DNA of 64,000 nt from Przewalskia tangutica (GCA_029844215.1 CM056728.1:86551676-86615675); one strand, 5' to 3'; counted from the first letter of the stretch, positions 1 through 13,500 are shown. A program made the numbers and translations. Notes: a model not told the origin generated them from the letters alone.

Positions 1-121
1 CGAGTGAGAAGAATAGAAACCAATCCTAAATACCCTATAGCCTCCTCGATTATCGCGTGGTGCACAACACACCGATAATCAAGACTTCATCGATACGGCT
101 CAGACACTTTCCGAGGATTAA

Positions 122-134
122 TCGCTCGATACCA
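122..134 (-). other. Primer binding site of element D (tRNA-iMet type)
   Basis: Read on the minus strand this is TGGTATCGAGCGA, just inside the LTR. The usual plant tRNA-iMet site is TGGTATCAGAGC. Counterparts lie at 5173-5185 (E), 25709-25721 (C), 33195-33207 (A) and 52019-52033 (B, as TGGTATCGTGAGCGA). The copies differ only around the CAGAG step. Confidence 0.75.
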
Positions 135-138
135 CTTT

Positions 139-3100
139 TGTCACGACCAACCTGCCCGCGGATCGTGCCTTACCCCGCACCCAAGTAGACATACATCGAG
201 TAATCACGAACATAAAGACAATACATGAAACCAAAGTGTAATAAGACAAAGTGAAATAAGAAGACAAAGCAACCAAAAACGGTTACCTTCAAGATATAAA
301 TAAATAGCAACTTTTCAACATGAACGCTTTAACTTTTTACAAACCCCGCCACAACAAGATTACATGCACTTAAGAAATGATACGACAACAATGGCGGACA
401 GTGGCCCCGCCATACCCCTGAACGTAAGCACCTACAACAACAGGGGACTATACCAAGATAAGCCTCCGGAGAAACGGAGCTTCCCAAACGCTAAATCGTG
501 GACTCGAGAGCTAGGATCAACGATCGTGTACTCAACTCGCGGATGAACGCACTTCGGGCGAGGTCGATAACAAAAATTTAGTATGTGAAATCAAAATACA
601 TATCAGAAATGAAATCATAGCAACATATAAAGCAGAGACATGTATGATAACCAAACTACGCTTTACAACAAAGCAACATGTCAAGTCGTGACTCACGCCT
701 CAAGTCATCACTCAAGTATAACAATGGGTCTCAGGCCCACAACATCAATCATGCCCGTGGAATACCTTCCTCACTGCCGGCAGTCTATGATATAAAAGCA
801 CCAAGGAACACACATGAACACCAGGTCCCACCTGTGTCATAATAAAACTGTACGGGGTAAGTACGAAGGCATAGCCGACTACTAAAAACCCACGCACTCA
901 ACAAGGTCATGAATCAGATCATAAGATCTGCTAGACCGTCACATGATCAAAGCCGCCACTTGCCCGCAGATCAATGTACGCTGCTTAACCTCGAACTCCC
1001 GCAGCCGCGATAGGCCAATCTCATCGCCCGCATGAGGTATTCCCGCATCGAGGGTAGCTACTCCCTAAGATCGCCCCGACTTCGCACCGCATGGCCACAC
1101 GGACCGCATGCCCATAAAGGACGATACTAACTCGAACTCGTAGCTCCGCATAGCCCCCGACTGCATGAGGTATTCTCGAATCATAGGTCCATCGACCCGC
1201 CTGAGTCTACCCCGCATCGGAGGGCAGCTTAACCCCCGGAATCATCTCAAGAGATGAATGCCACAATACTATCATAACGACTGATAGTTAATAAGCACAA
1301 TCAAGGGAAACCCCTTTACACAACCATCACAAGATACTAACACACGTAGCTTCCTAACACGTTTACTTATCAAAGCAATCAAGAAAGTATTACAAGGCTA
1401 TCACAAACCAATACAATCAAGTTGTTCACACAAGGTACCTTCTACTATATGATTAACAAGATCGGGTTTTATCCCCAAAGTACTTCATACATTAACTCTT
1501 TAAAAGATACGTTACATTCACAAAAGTCACACAATACCCGTAGTATATGAAAATAGAGTGATTATCTTTTTAAAGTAAATCAATTACTTCTCTTTGTAAA
1601 ATCAAGTAGCAACATTCTTTTCCAATGTTCAAGTTTCTCACTTTTAGAAAGGGTTCGTAGTTCATAGCCTTATTCATTTAAGAATATAATTCTCCTTTAA
1701 ACAACTGAGAAACATAAGCCTTATATGTGAGTAGGATATCTTGTTTATAACAATCTTATTACAAAGAAATATGATCTAGAAATATCATTTTGTCTCATCT
1801 TAGCTTCTATGCAGATGGAAGTTTCTACTGGTTTTAATAATACTTAATTATTCAAAACATTTCCTTTTATTAACGCTGCAGTGGTTTGTCGATACACATT
1901 CTGATTTCCGAAATCAGTAAAACATTCTTAAGCCGTTATACCTAACTTCCCATAAAGCTAGTATAACTCTTAAGTTTTCAAAACCAAATATTACTTCTTC
2001 TTTCAAAATGATTCAAAATCTTTGAAATACTTCAAGTTCTTTATTAACACATAACAAGCCGCTTATAGTTCAAATCGCCACCTTTTCAAGACCACCAAGA
2101 TTTTCTTACCAACATAAAGTCGTTATAATCAACTTCCCATAAAGCCGTTATAACACTTTATGTTTTAAACCAATCAAATACGCTTAGCACACGTGACGCC
2201 TACCGCACTACATAGTTCACACATATCATGCTAGAAGAGATAGGAAGAGGTTCACATACCTCGCGATTTAGTATCGACTAATAGCAAAATGCTCCAAGTA
2301 CTTCAAACCGCTTACTACTCCTTAGCCGAGATCGCGCCATACGCAGATTTCAACCTATAAGGCCACAAGGCGCTTATTAACATTTAGATCCCTTCAGAGA
2401 ACATTCTACGTAAAATTCGCAAAGACTCTCCCCGCAACAACAGAATCTCCTCTACCGAGGCCGGCTACCAAGCCAACCGGGGTTATACATCTAACCCTAA
2501 CGGTACAATTCTACTCCACTGCATCACTGAATACAGCCTAAGTAATTACGCTCAAGAATCTTCTTTAAATTCAGCTTAAGTCGCAAGACATTGCCGTAAG
2601 TATTATTCAGCTTAAGTCAAAAGACATTGCCAATAACTACGCTCGCCTATATATAGTATACTTCAACTATATATTCTAACAATATGTAATTTCCAATTAC
2701 AATAGAGGACAAGATATTTACCTCAATAAGCCCATAATTATCCAAGTATAAAGTCGATCCCGGGCAATCGCTTAGCTCCAACTCCGAGCGCCCAACCCGC
2801 TCTAAACCACCCTTAGAAGTTCTAACCAACTTCTACACAATACTCCAACTGACTATGGAGATTTTCCTGTGGTTTCGGTTTTGTGATCGACTAAGTATAA
2901 TAGTATTTTCCTGGCTTTTCAGATAGGTATATCCTTAGAATACTACAAGGTATATGGCTAAGGTAATTGGGCATTATAACAATACTTTGAGAGTATTTCT
3001 ACCAAGAGTGGTATATATACGAGACAACACCACAAAGTGGTGTATACCTCTACCTACCCCACTGGTGGGTACTCGCCAAGGGCTGGGGAAGGAACTCTCG

Positions 3101-3607
3101 CTAAGCCTCACAAGGGGGAGAGGACGAGAACAACATGAAGGAGGGGAGGGTTTCTAAGACTTAGAACATTTTAGGATGAATAAGTCTTCCAGCGTGGTAT
3201 TTATAGTACAAGCCAAGGCCAACCAACGGTCAAGATCTAGCCAAGTGCTATGCAAGTGTAGGGCCAAGATCATGCCAAGTGCACCTTATCCATCTACCCA
3301 CAAAATATCCTACCAACTACTTGACAAAACTCACCCAAATCGTCCAAGCTTGACCGCCCACACTCCATCAATGAGAGGGTGACAAGTGTCGCCCTCTCGT
3401 TGGTCCAAAATGTTTCGTCTCTCGGAAAAATCCGCAAAAATAAGAAATGACATAGCCGGAAATTCCCTACGAAGTCTGGAAAACGCTTTCACTAAAAACG
3501 ACTCTAACCGGGTGTTATGCACAAATAAAATTCGGCCAAGCACTTTAAGGCACAAACTTTTCTACGTACGTCCCCGCGTACATACTCTGGAAATACGGGG
3601 TATAACA
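139..3607 (-). repeat. 5' LTR of element D, 3469 bp, intron retained
   Basis: It is bounded by TGTCACGAC on the left and ggggtataaca on the right, the reverse complements of the family LTR ends. On the minus strand it contains the family intron at 2721 down to 2355 (367 bp), with donor TTGAG/GTAAATATC and acceptor CTTATAG/GTTGA. No convincing reading frame is present; the short open frames at 364-546, 3176-3616 and elsewhere are chance or frame shadows. Confidence 0.85.
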
Positions 3608-4116
3608 GTACTGTAGTTTGGTTATCATACATGTCTCCTGTTTTATATAGACTATTATGATTTCATTTACAGTATTTTCAGTTTCACATACTTGGTACTG
3701 GCCAGATCGACCTCCTTCGGGGTGCTGCGTTCATGCCGCAGATAGAGGTACACCGGTTGTTGATCCTCGCTCATAGGATCACGGTTCTGCGTGTTGGGAA
3801 GCTCTGTTTCTCCGGAGGCTCATTCGTATAGTCCTCGTCAGAGGTACTTACATTCGTGGTATGGCGGCCCCGTCCGTCATAACAGTGGTCGCATTCTGTG
3901 AGGTCCAGTAAAATCGTGGGTAGGGTTTGTAAAAGGATGTAACTGTTCAGGTTTAATTATTTATATATATGCAGAAAGGTAACCGTTTTGGTTAGCCTGT
4001 TTTCTTATTTCACTGTTTATCTTTTATGAGTTTTTATTTCCGCTGATTTTCTCTGATGTTGTATCACTAGGGTGCCCGGGGTAAGGCACCGTGGGCCCGA
4101 AGTTCGGGTCGTGATA
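3608..4116 (+). repeat. 3' end of a plus-strand LTR of the same family
   Basis: From gtagtttggttatcatac onward the sequence follows the last 500 bp of the LTRs of A and B, ending in cgggtcgtgata where the family has cgtgaca. The 5' part of this LTR must lie left of element D, which interrupts it. To the right it abuts the gag region of element E, so it was inserted into E. No internal domain follows, so it is a solo LTR or the 3' LTR of an element outside the window. Confidence 0.75.
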
Positions 4117-4986
4117 ACTACCAAAAGACCCCGCCATCCCGCCTTCTTCGCGATATCCGCCAATCCGCCGCCTCTACGCTCTCACACCTGTGCATAAGCT
4201 CGCACGCGCAATGTCCATGCCCGGCTGAAGAGCTACACCCGAGCAACCCTCTACCAAATAATCATCGAGCCCTGTGACGTAGTGGTGCACTCTGTCCTCC
4301 ATGTCTGCTACTAACGCGGGGACATATCGAGCCAACGAGTCAAACTCTATGTTGTACTCCCGGACCGTCCGCCCGCTCTGTCTCAACATCAGAAATCTAT
4401 CGCCTGCGTTTCTCATCCGCGAGGCAAGAAGTGGCTAAGAAACGCCTCAGAACTCGCCCCAAATACCGGAAGCGCATGCTCTCCCGACAACTCCCGTGAA
4501 TCAAACCGATCGACTACGATTGTCACGCAATGATGAACCCAATACTACCGACTCGGTCTCCGAGGCCTTGATCACTCATGATCCACAGAATCGTCGGATA
4601 AACTCCCGAGGATCATCCTCGCCCCGACCCATAGAACTCGCGGGCTGCAACTCAAAAGTCCCAAGTCTCAAGCTATCGATTGGGTGAACTACGGTACAAT
4701 CGAACCGTTGCTCTCGCTTATCCTCATGCTCGACCGCGATCTCGCTAATAATCGGGCCATCTCCTTGTAACCCATATCCTTCGCTTCCCGCCGCGGGCCG
4801 AGGCTCAGTGCCGTGGTCTCGTGAGCCACCGCCGCGCTCTAAACTCTGTTGGGCCGGCATCGTGGAACTCGCCGCCTATAGCATCACCTCTGTAAAGATC
4901 GGCTCGTGCCTCGTAACCCTCTCAAGGCCCTACTAGCGGCTCCTCACCGCCTTGCCCTTCGGGCCCGGTTGCCTTGCATGAGGCAT
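4117..4986 (-). pseudogene. gag-like region of element E, frame-broken and truncated
   Basis: The start is taken as the ATG at 4986, matching the gag starts of A (33389) and B (52214), which also begin M-P-P. Two blocks are readable in different frames. The first (about 4860-4576) contains GTFELQPASSMGRGEDDPRE. The second (about 4416-4174) contains REYNIEFDSLARYVPALV followed by a region ending GLDDYLVEGCSGV. These match the capsid-like part of plant Ty3/gypsy Gag proteins, which package the element's RNA. The frame is lost between blocks, and the nucleocapsid part is missing because an LTR was inserted at 4117. It cannot encode a complete Gag. Confidence 0.75.
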
Positions 4987-5189
4987 AATCGTACATAAAA
5001 ATATGTCGTAGGAGTTCAACCTATAACACAGCTCTATTGCACGATCTCAGAGTGAGAAGAATGGAAACCAATCCTAAATATCATGTAGACTCCTGATTAT
5101 AGGTGTGGTGCACAACACACCGATAATCAAGACTCTACTAGATACGGTCTGTAGACACTTTCCGAGGATTAATCGCTCGATACCACTTT

Positions 5190-7680
5190 TGTCACGACTG
5201 CCTCGCCCGTGATCGTGCCTGCCTTACCCGGGCACCCAAGCAGATATACATCAGAGTAACCAGCGGAATATAAACTTACAAACATAGAACAGTGTAAAAT
5301 GAGAAACAAATAACCAAGAAAAAGTTGTCTTTCAAAGATGTATATATAAATCAAAGTCCTGATACACATCCTTTACAAACCCCATTTACAGCAGGACTAC
5401 AGACCTCTAAGAGTTTATAACAACTATGACGGGGCAGGGCCCCGCCATACCCCTGAATGTACAAAACCTACAATGACAGGGAATCATACCAAAAGATAAG
5501 CCTCCGGAGAAACGGGGCTTCCCAAAGCAGAACGGTGATCCTATGAGCGACGATCAACAACCCAATTAACCGCACATAGTGCCACAGCATAAACAAGAGC
5601 AAATAGATGTAACGCAACCGGTCTTTTCTAGGCCGCTAATGATCGAAGCAAGGACATCCGCCCATAGTATCATTATGCGAGCCTAATCCTGGACTACCGT
5701 AGTCCGCATAGGTCCCGTGGACCCGCATGAGGTACTCCTCGCATCGGAGGTAGCTAACCCGTGGCATCTTCCTGGACTCCCGCAATCCGCATGGCCACTT
5801 GGACCGCATGAGGTATTCTCGTGACGCACAGAACACACCCGAGTGATTCTCGACTATCAGAGTTCGCATAGGTCTCATGGACCAAGATGAGGTATTCTCG
5901 TGACGGGGTAGCTAACCCGCGGCTCGTAACAAGTCAGGGGGGTAAGTGATATAACATAAGCATAACCGGCTTATCGTAATCAACATAAGCACAACAAGAA
6001 ACCCTCTTACCACAAAAGTCATACGACACTAACACCCATAGCATCATAACATGTTTTAACTATCAAACCAACTTACCACATCTTCAGAAATCATTACAAG
6101 GCTTTCATAATCAAGTAAGTAAATCGTTCTTTTCATCTTTCTTAAGTCGTTATACCTAACTTCCCATAAAGCTAGTATAACACTTAAGCTTTATAATAAA
6201 TCAAAACATTCTCATTTGTTTGGAAAACCAAAAGAACTTATTCTTTTAAAACCAAGTATTAATTTCCTTCTGAATAATGATTCATAACTCTTTTTGAAAT
6301 ATTTCAAGATTCTTAATATTTAGAACTCAAGTCAAAAGACATCAAAGTGAAACCAAATTCAGTTAACACACGCACGCTCACCGCACTATATATATTTCAC
6401 AAATATCATGCTCAAGAGGATAGGAAGAATCACATACCTCCTGCTAAATCCACCGCCAAGTCGAATATGTCGCGCGCAGAGTATCAACCTATAATAGTTA
6501 AATACGCCTATCAACGCCTAGACTACTTCAGAGAATGTTCTAAGCATAAAGTTCCTTATTCTACGGAAAAATCAAAAGACGTCCCTCCCCGCACACTACA
6601 CAAGTTCATCAGAATACAAGCTTCAATTCTCTTCTTTATATCATCCTTCTATATATCTTATACTCAATTATAAACTACTACAATATGTAATCTCCAATTA
6701 CAATAGAAGGACAAAGATTATTACCTCGATAAGCCCAAAATTATCCAAGATATAAGTCGATCCTGAGCAACGTTTAGCTCCTACTCCGTACGCTCCAAAC
6801 CGCTCCAAGAAACCCTTAGAAGTTTCTAAACAACTTCTCCTAACACTTCATCCAACTATAAAGATTTTCCTAGGGTTTCATTTTGCGACTAAAGGAATAA
6901 AGTAGTATTTCCGGGCTCTTAGTATAGAGATAACTTTGGAATACTACAAGAGATTTTTGGCTAAGGTATTTGAGATTATAACAACACTTGAAGAAATCTT
7001 TCACAAGAGGGGGGGGGGGGGTTTGGACGAGAACCTACAAAGGGGGGAGTATTTTTGTGACTTGGAAATTGTTTCAGTGGATGAAGAAGTCTTGCAACTT
7101 AAGGGGGTATTTATAGGACATTCAATGGCCAAGATTCAAGCATGTGTAAGGTGTAGATTGGGTCCATGTGTGTGTGTATTCTACCAACCATATGTCCACC
7201 ACAACTTTGAGACATATGTCCACCACAAAATTGAGACATATGTCCACCACAAAATTGAGACATGTGGCTAGCCACATGTCTCCTAAAAGACGTCCAAGGC
7301 CAAGGGTCACCCCTATTTTCGGCCATAGGGCCACATGGGGGTGCCATGTGACGCCCTCCTACTCGTCCAAAATATTTCATCTCCCGAAAATATCCGTAAT
7401 GCCAAAAATCTCAAAAATAAAGTGGGCCCCACAAACCGTAAATTCCTCCCGTGGGCTCTACGTGACCAATTCCGGAAAATAAAATCCATAATTCTTATAA
7501 ATTCTTAAAGTCTTAAATACCAAAGTTGAGAATCCAATCCTCAGTAATAAACTTTTTTCCTTCACGAAGTTCGAAATATTTTCCGTTGGAAATTCCAAAA
7601 TTTTCATCCTTAACCTAATTAGGGCTATACATTCGTACGTACGTCCTTACATACGTATTCTGGAACTACGGGGTATAACA
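5190..7680 (-). repeat. 5' LTR of element E, 2491 bp, short intron retained
   Basis: It runs from TGTCACGAC-type end to ggggtataaca. It is the shortest intact intron-bearing LTR here. On the minus strand the family intron runs 6724 to 6489 (236 bp), donor TATCGAG/GTAATAATC and acceptor ATTATAG/GTTGATAC. It includes an 11-base G run near 7011 and a 24-bp tandem repeat at 7189-7260. Open frames inside it (for example 6347-6673) have no family signature. Confidence 0.8.
7189..7260. repeat. 24-bp tandem repeat, three units
   Basis: The unit catatgtccaccaca plus a short A-rich or T-rich tail repeats exactly every 24 bp at 7189, 7213 and 7237; units two and three are identical. It lies in the U3 side of the element E LTR, upstream of the likely transcription start. 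It is multiple-of-three in length, which produces the spurious frames seen on both strands here. Confidence 0.9.
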
Positions 7681-8876
7681 CTTTAGGCTAAGCCAGTGAG
7701 GAGTTGGGTTTGAAATTCACTCAAAGCAATATTTTTTTATTGATTTTAAGGCGAACACCCAAGATCATTAAATTTTTGGTCCGCCACGGTTTGTCTCAAT
7801 GTATTTTTCTCTCTGGTATAGTACTCTTCTTTAAATGTATAGTATATCTCTAGTAGGTAATTAAATACATAGTATAGTCATGGCAGGTAATTAGATTAAA
7901 GTATAGTTACTATAGATAAATACCTCTTAGATGTTAAAATTTCAAATTAATGGTTATGCTGGAAATAGTTTTGGCCAGTACAGTCATAAGAGGTGTTAAT
8001 TAGCCTGTTAACCTATCAGTTTGTCCTCATTCAAAGACCTAATTATAATGTATAAATATATCATTATGATGTGGACAATTTAGGGAAAAAATATTTTCCA
8101 CATTAGTTGATTGCCAAGGTTTACAATAGAGAAATACATCTGGCTTTCCCTAAGGATATCTAGGCTATGACAAAGAGAGTCCATCCAAATTCCCGACGAC
8201 CGTGACAAGAGTCGTGATTATTACGTATTGTTTTTTTAAAGTTTACGATTGGAATACAACATTGGTATCAGAGTCATAGACTCATGTTGAGATGGTTGAG
8301 ATGATTAGTATGCAAAACATAACTTTTAGAGTTTTAATGTTAGATTTGTAACTTAATTTCACTATTTCATATTTGTATGAAACTTTAGGATTTTCATGGA
8401 TCTCATCGAGAGTTTTCCGTCGATATGTAGATAATAATTTTTGATCTTGTACTTTTAAAACATTAAATTTTAAAATTTAGAGTTTAATTATCACTAAGTT
8501 AATCCCAAATATTCAATAATCTCAGTTTCATGCAATTTTTGTGCGAATTACTAATACATGCATAATCTTAGTACTTACATTTCTAATGCCTATATTACTA
8601 AAATCTATATAATCCTAATACTTATATTACTAATACCTGCATAATCCTAACCAGTTTACCAAACGACCCCTTTGATTTTTGCTAGAAAGAGCGTTCTAGC
8701 CTTAACAAATAAGTCACTCCTCGTGTTACAATCCATACATTATATTCATATTTTAAGTTAGTCATAGTTATTTTAATTTGGAAATGTTAAAAAATATATG
8801 TAGGAAAGTTAATATTAAGCAGAGGGGGGCCAAAAAGACATATTGAAAGCTGGGAAGCGAAATATTATTAAAACAA
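7681..8876. other. AT-rich intergenic DNA with a possible copia remnant
   Basis: I see no gene. At 8263-8275 tggtatcagagtc, preceded by acaaca, looks like the LTR end and primer site of an old Ty1/copia element, but no coding region follows. Around 8530-8670 is a stretch rich in taatcctaata-type motifs ending accaaacgacccc, a phrase common at the ends of nightshade MITEs; I could not find a matching second end. Confidence 0.4.
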
Positions 8877-10025
8877 GGAAAAATTGTCAAATTTGTCCTC
8901 CAACTATGTTTTATAGAACAACTTTTCCCTCCGCTAAACTTTGGGATCAAATATACTCTCAGTTTGCAAACTTATTAAATTTGCTCTCAATTGGACGTAG
9001 GTGTGTTGGACACCACGTCGGATTCACGTGAACGTCACGTCGGATCCACGTGGAGGACAATCAAACACATGGCATGTGGAATCCACACCAAACCTCACCC
9101 CATTTCTTCTACTCTCTCCGTTCTCCGTCTCCCGCTTCTCCGGCGAGGAGCTCTAGCTCCGGTGAATCAGAGCAAGCCAACAACCGACCCCACCGTGAAA
9201 CCACCCTCTTTCCCTCTCCCTTCTCCCTCTCTCTCACTTTTATTTTCACCAACCAAACAACCTCACCGCCACCACTGCGTTGCCGGACCACCAGCTCTGT
9301 TACACCCACCAATAACAAGCTTCACACCACCACCGCACCACTGGTCGCCATCACTATAGAGAACAACCAGAGTCACCCTCACTGTTCTTGACGGAAAACA
9401 TCGTCATTGCCCTGCCAAGATACGGGTTGGATCTTTCTCAATGCCGTAATTGAGCATAGTGTGAAAGAAAATCAAGCAATCATCACAACCCATCTACAAC
9501 ATCAGCAGCATCACCAAGTGAAAGAGGAAGAACAAGAAGAGTATAGGGGTCTGTTTTGATGAAGTTCTTTAAAAAAAATCTTTTATTCCCTTTTTGTTTA
9601 TTCAAATGGCTGTTTGTTTTTTGGTCATCAGTGGTGCTGGTAGAGAAGATATGGGCAACCATCCTTTACATAAATCCCAATTTCTTCGATGCCTCATTCT
9701 TCAGAGGTGAAAATTCAACTCAAATCGTAATGTGTTTTCTGACGATGGTATGATGGTGGTAAAGCAGTGGGTTGTAGTCGATCGGAGAAGAAGGAGAGGG
9801 GAGCTGGTTGTGTTGATGTTGGTGGTCGTGGTTGGCAGAGAGAATGGTAGTTGGTGGTTTCACGGTGAAGCAATGGTGGCCTCCACATGGATCCGACGTG
9901 GCGTCCAACACACATTTCCGTCCAATTGAGGGCAAATTTAACAATTTTGTAAACGGTGAGGTATATTTGATCCCAAAATTTAACGTACGAAAAAGTTGTT
10001 CCACGACAAATTTGACCCTTTTCCC
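8877..10025. mobile_element. Non-autonomous Mutator-like element (MULE), 1149 bp
   Basis: The ends are inverted repeats of about 150-180 bp. The left begins GGAAAAATTGTCAAATTTG and the reverse complement of the right begins GGGAAAAGGGTCAAATTTG. Further shared blocks follow, including GGGATCAAATATAC, CTCAATTGGACG and CCACGTCGGATCCA. The flanks carry a perfect 9-bp duplication, ttaaaacaa (8868-8876 and 10026-10034). Nine-base duplications and long inverted repeats are the hallmark of Mutator-like elements. No transposase is present. The C-rich interior (9100-9400) has overlapping open frames of low complexity; it may be captured host DNA, but I cannot name a source. Confidence 0.85.
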
Positions 10026-10034
10026 TTAAAACAA

Positions 10035-10500
10035 TAATATGCCAACATATTATTTGTCTGAAATGTAAATACTAATTCAAAACTCCCACTCCCAGAATTT
10101 TTATTTTCCACCTTCCTCCTTATTGTAGCATATGCTAACTATTTGAGACATTGTTATACGTAAACAACTAAAAACACAAATATCTCTAAATCTACTTGAG
10201 CTCTCATATTTCTTCCTTTCTAAAGAAAAAAAAAACTGAACCTGACATTTCAAACCTAGTATAACTCTAGGAGATTAATTAAAAGCAACAAGGCTTCATG
10301 ACTACAAGCCTGAGACATAAAAGCTGAAGGTTCATCGGGCTTTTCTGGAGATTCATTTATCAAACCAAACAACAAAAGGGGTCGAGTTAACTTATGAGTG
10401 TCTTTTAGCCTCTCAATTCAGTTCGGTAGAACGCAGGACTCCAAAACCCGAAGTCATAGGTTGAAATCTCAAGTGTTGTACAAAGGAGGCTTGAAGATCC
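10035..10500. other. Intergenic / 3' flank of the zeta-domain gene
   Basis: This AT-rich stretch lies between the MULE and the stop codon at 10501-10503. It should hold the 3' UTR and polyadenylation signals of the minus-strand gene. I see no other coding signal. Confidence 0.5.
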
Positions 10501-13500
10501 TTATTCATTCACGCAGGATTTCATTCTTTCAACTTTTTGAATGGAATACTTGAGTTCTTTCTGAATGTTCAACCTAGAAGGTGACATAACAATGTCTTTC
10601 CAAATTGAGCCAGATTGATAAGTTGGATGAGGGTTCTTGTAAAGTTCATAAATGGAGTCAGATCCTTCATTCAACCTCGATACCGTTTTCAGTACATTTA
10701 TCTCATCAGGGTCAACCAACAATGTCTTGTCTCTGTCCTTCCATCCTATCAACTTTTGAGTACTTGTTATTAGTATAACATTTAGATGAAAAAAACATTA
10801 GACAAACAAATGAAACAAACTACTATAATGTTTTATGTTGTACCTTAGGGGGGCCTTCCAAAGTATTAGTGGAATATAACCTTGCATTATCCACTAGCTG
10901 ACAGTATGTATTGAATGCGCTGGCAAATCTCTTGTGTGATATCAGTTGTGAGTTTACTCGAACTGCTCTTCTACACATGATAGCTCTCCTGTAAAAGAAA
11001 TGCAAACAAACTTAACGCTAAGAGAAGAACAAATTCCTTATACTAAGTTATAGTAGCACGTCTTCTTCATTTTCACACAATTAACAGTTAAGGACTTAGG
11101 AGATTAACCTTATGCCTCTAATGACAGCTAAATAAGCATCACAAACAACTCCAACCAATTCTATTCTATAGGGTCTTCTCTTTCTAGTCCCATCAGTTTC
11201 CTGTTCTTCTTCATCAATATGTTCCCAGTAGTTTTCAGTTACTCTTCCATCCTCCTCTACTTTGTAGCCAGCACCCATTCTGTAACGTCTCCGGTGAACA
11301 TTTCTGGCCATGGTTATTGTCTTCACCACAAAGGGTATCCATGAGAGTGTGCCATCCATGATCACATCCTTTCCTTCATTCAGTGCTGTCACAAGCAGTG
11401 ATGATGCTGCATTTGTTGATGACTGATGTACCTGCATCAAAAAATCTTTTCACTTCCAAAATATTCAATAAAAATATATATTTTTAAAAGGCTAAGGTAC
11501 CAAAAAGCATTGAAATATATCTTTTGTTTAGACTTAGTCTCCAGAAAATTTTGGCTGGAATTATAAAAGGGCTCCTTTAATCATTGGTTGACATAGGAGA
11601 ATTTTCTTCGAATCGACTAGTAGAATGCTTTACTAGCTGATTAGTGACGCTCATGATAGAAAGGGGGCGGATGAAGGCGGGTCAAGAAGGATTGGCAAGA
11701 TCTTAAAGAAAGAGAACATAATATACCCTAGGAAAATCCCACATAAAAAGGAGGATAGTAAAGTTCTATATGACACAACACCAGTACAAGCCCTTCCGAG
11801 CTACATGTGGCATAATCTGGAGAACAAATGCTTGAGTTCTTTTTGGCCAAAACGAATAATATGTACTACGAACTTGGGTTGTGATATGATTTGAGTACAA
11901 ATGAATGGATTTAAAAGATTTTCTCTCCCTGCGCCATGGTCAGAAGATAGACTGGCCATAGAAAAGATATACAACTGTTTATTCAAAAAAAAATCGTGAG
12001 GGGAAGGGGGGAGGGATTGAGAAGCATATAATAACCAGTTCGACAGTTTGAAGCATGTCATGATGTCCCCTAGATCTAAGAGCTTTGTAAATGACATCTG
12101 ATTCTTTGAATGCATCTGCTTTTATCACAACAATATTAGCTGCAGCTCCAATCCAAAACTGTCTGCGTGCAGATTTAGTATTAGTATATTTCAAATAATA
12201 TATGTACAAGCACTGATCATTAGAATCTTACACATATATACACTCACAAATAACGACGTTCTTACTCTTTGAGAATGTCCTTGAGCACAGTGCTTTTCCC
12301 AGCCCCCATGCCACCACCTATAAACATGAGTACATGGCTTTTGTCTTTGTGAGCCATTGGAACCATCACATATGTGCACTGCGAATCATCTGAAGAAACG
12401 AGTCCTATTGCTTTCATCTCCTCAACTAAGGTAGTAAGGACTCTTGCAACCTTCAGATTCTTTGTCACGCTTTCAAATCTTTGTTCCCTTATCACACACA
12501 AAAAGCAAGAACGAATAGTTAGTGTTATGAACCATTTCAGCTAAAGTAAATAGAACAGCATGTTTTAATGGAATGATGTTCTGCTAATCGAGCGATTTGA
12601 CGTACTTCCAGACCAGTTAGGAATAGATAAAATTACACAAAATCTTAGCTAAGGATTTCATAAATGCCAACATCTGGAGTATTATCCAAAATCTGACATA
12701 GCATCATACCTTACCGCATCATCAATCACAAAGACCGTAATCTAAATAATAACAGTAAAGTTGGTGCCATAGATGAAGCACCAAACGCACCTGAACTTGT
12801 CTTAACTAAATCAGCTCAGAAGTGACAAGAAATAGTAGGAGATCACCAATTACCAATAAAATACTGGTGAATCCCCCCATATTACAGCCTCACAAAGTTT
12901 GCTTAAAATACTGTAACCAAGTGTTATTCATGTTGTAACCATCAAAACAAAGAAAAAATTAACATATATATTTTTTTATATAAAGTGACGTAACTTAGAA
13001 TGTTTAGAGTCTATTGAACTACTGCACGTATCACGTAATAATAGGATAGAAGTTACTCAATTGGTCGGGATACAAACTAAAAATCTAATTGATAACTTGA
13101 TATCTTGGGAATTGTGGAAGGCTTGATGTAAGCATGCCCAGGAAAATGAAAACCCGGATGGAACAATTGTTTGCAAGAAGTTAAGCATTCTAGCATTGAC
13201 ATGTTTAAGAATTCATAACTCACTAAGTCATTTACAGATCAGAGAAATACTCTAGAACACAAGAGAAAAAAAGAGAACGGAGATAATCAAAGCTACTATG
13301 GTAACATGGAGAAATCAAGAACTTTAAACAAAATTATGATGGACAGTACTGTTATCAATTTGTATTGCAAAGAACGTTGAAACAGTAAAAATGCTTTCTG
13401 AAACCAAGAATAGAAACTGGACAGATTCTGGAAAATATTTAAGAATTAAAATCGAGCCCACTGAATGCACAGTGTGTCCTTAAGGAAATTATTCCTCTCA

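Larger units (their letters stand above)
1..3607 (-). mobile_element. Element D: long-LTR gypsy-like retrotransposon, 5' end only
   Basis: The window opens inside the 5' leader of a minus-strand element. Positions 1-138 are internal sequence carrying the primer binding site, and 139-3607 is the 5' LTR. The rest of the element lies to the left of the window. The leader closely matches the leaders of elements A, B, C and E, which fixes family and orientation. The bases after the LTR (3608-3612, gtact) should be one copy of the target-site duplication; the partner is outside the window. The element sits inside a plus-strand LTR of the same family (3608-4116). Confidence 0.85.
4117..7680 (-). mobile_element. 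Element E: minus-strand long-LTR element, 5' half
   Basis: It comprises a 5' LTR (5190-7680), leader with primer site (5173-5185), and the start of a gag-like region that is cut at 4117 by the plus-strand LTR to its left. The remaining internal region and 3' LTR are outside the window. The right flank begins ctttagg at 7681, where the stack ends and unrelated AT-rich DNA begins, so E is the outermost element at this end. Confidence 0.8.

Noticed and set aside
6347..6673. 108-codon open frame
   Set aside because: It lies across the intron region of the element E LTR on the opposite strand; no homologous frame in the other LTRs.
7111..7482. Overlapping frames with MSQFCGGH or HMSTTKLR repeats
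   Set aside because: Products of the 24-bp tandem repeat at 7189-7260.
8263..8275. A full copia element starting at a primer-site-like motif
   Set aside because: No LTR partner and no gag or pol sequence follows; kept only as a possible remnant.
8991..9391. Two overlapping 113-122 codon proline/serine-rich frames in the MULE
   Set aside because: Low-complexity C-rich DNA gives long frames by chance; no recognised domain.
12191..12379. Alternative minus-strand frame over exon 4
   Set aside because: It is a frame shadow; the splice-consistent frame encodes the P-loop.
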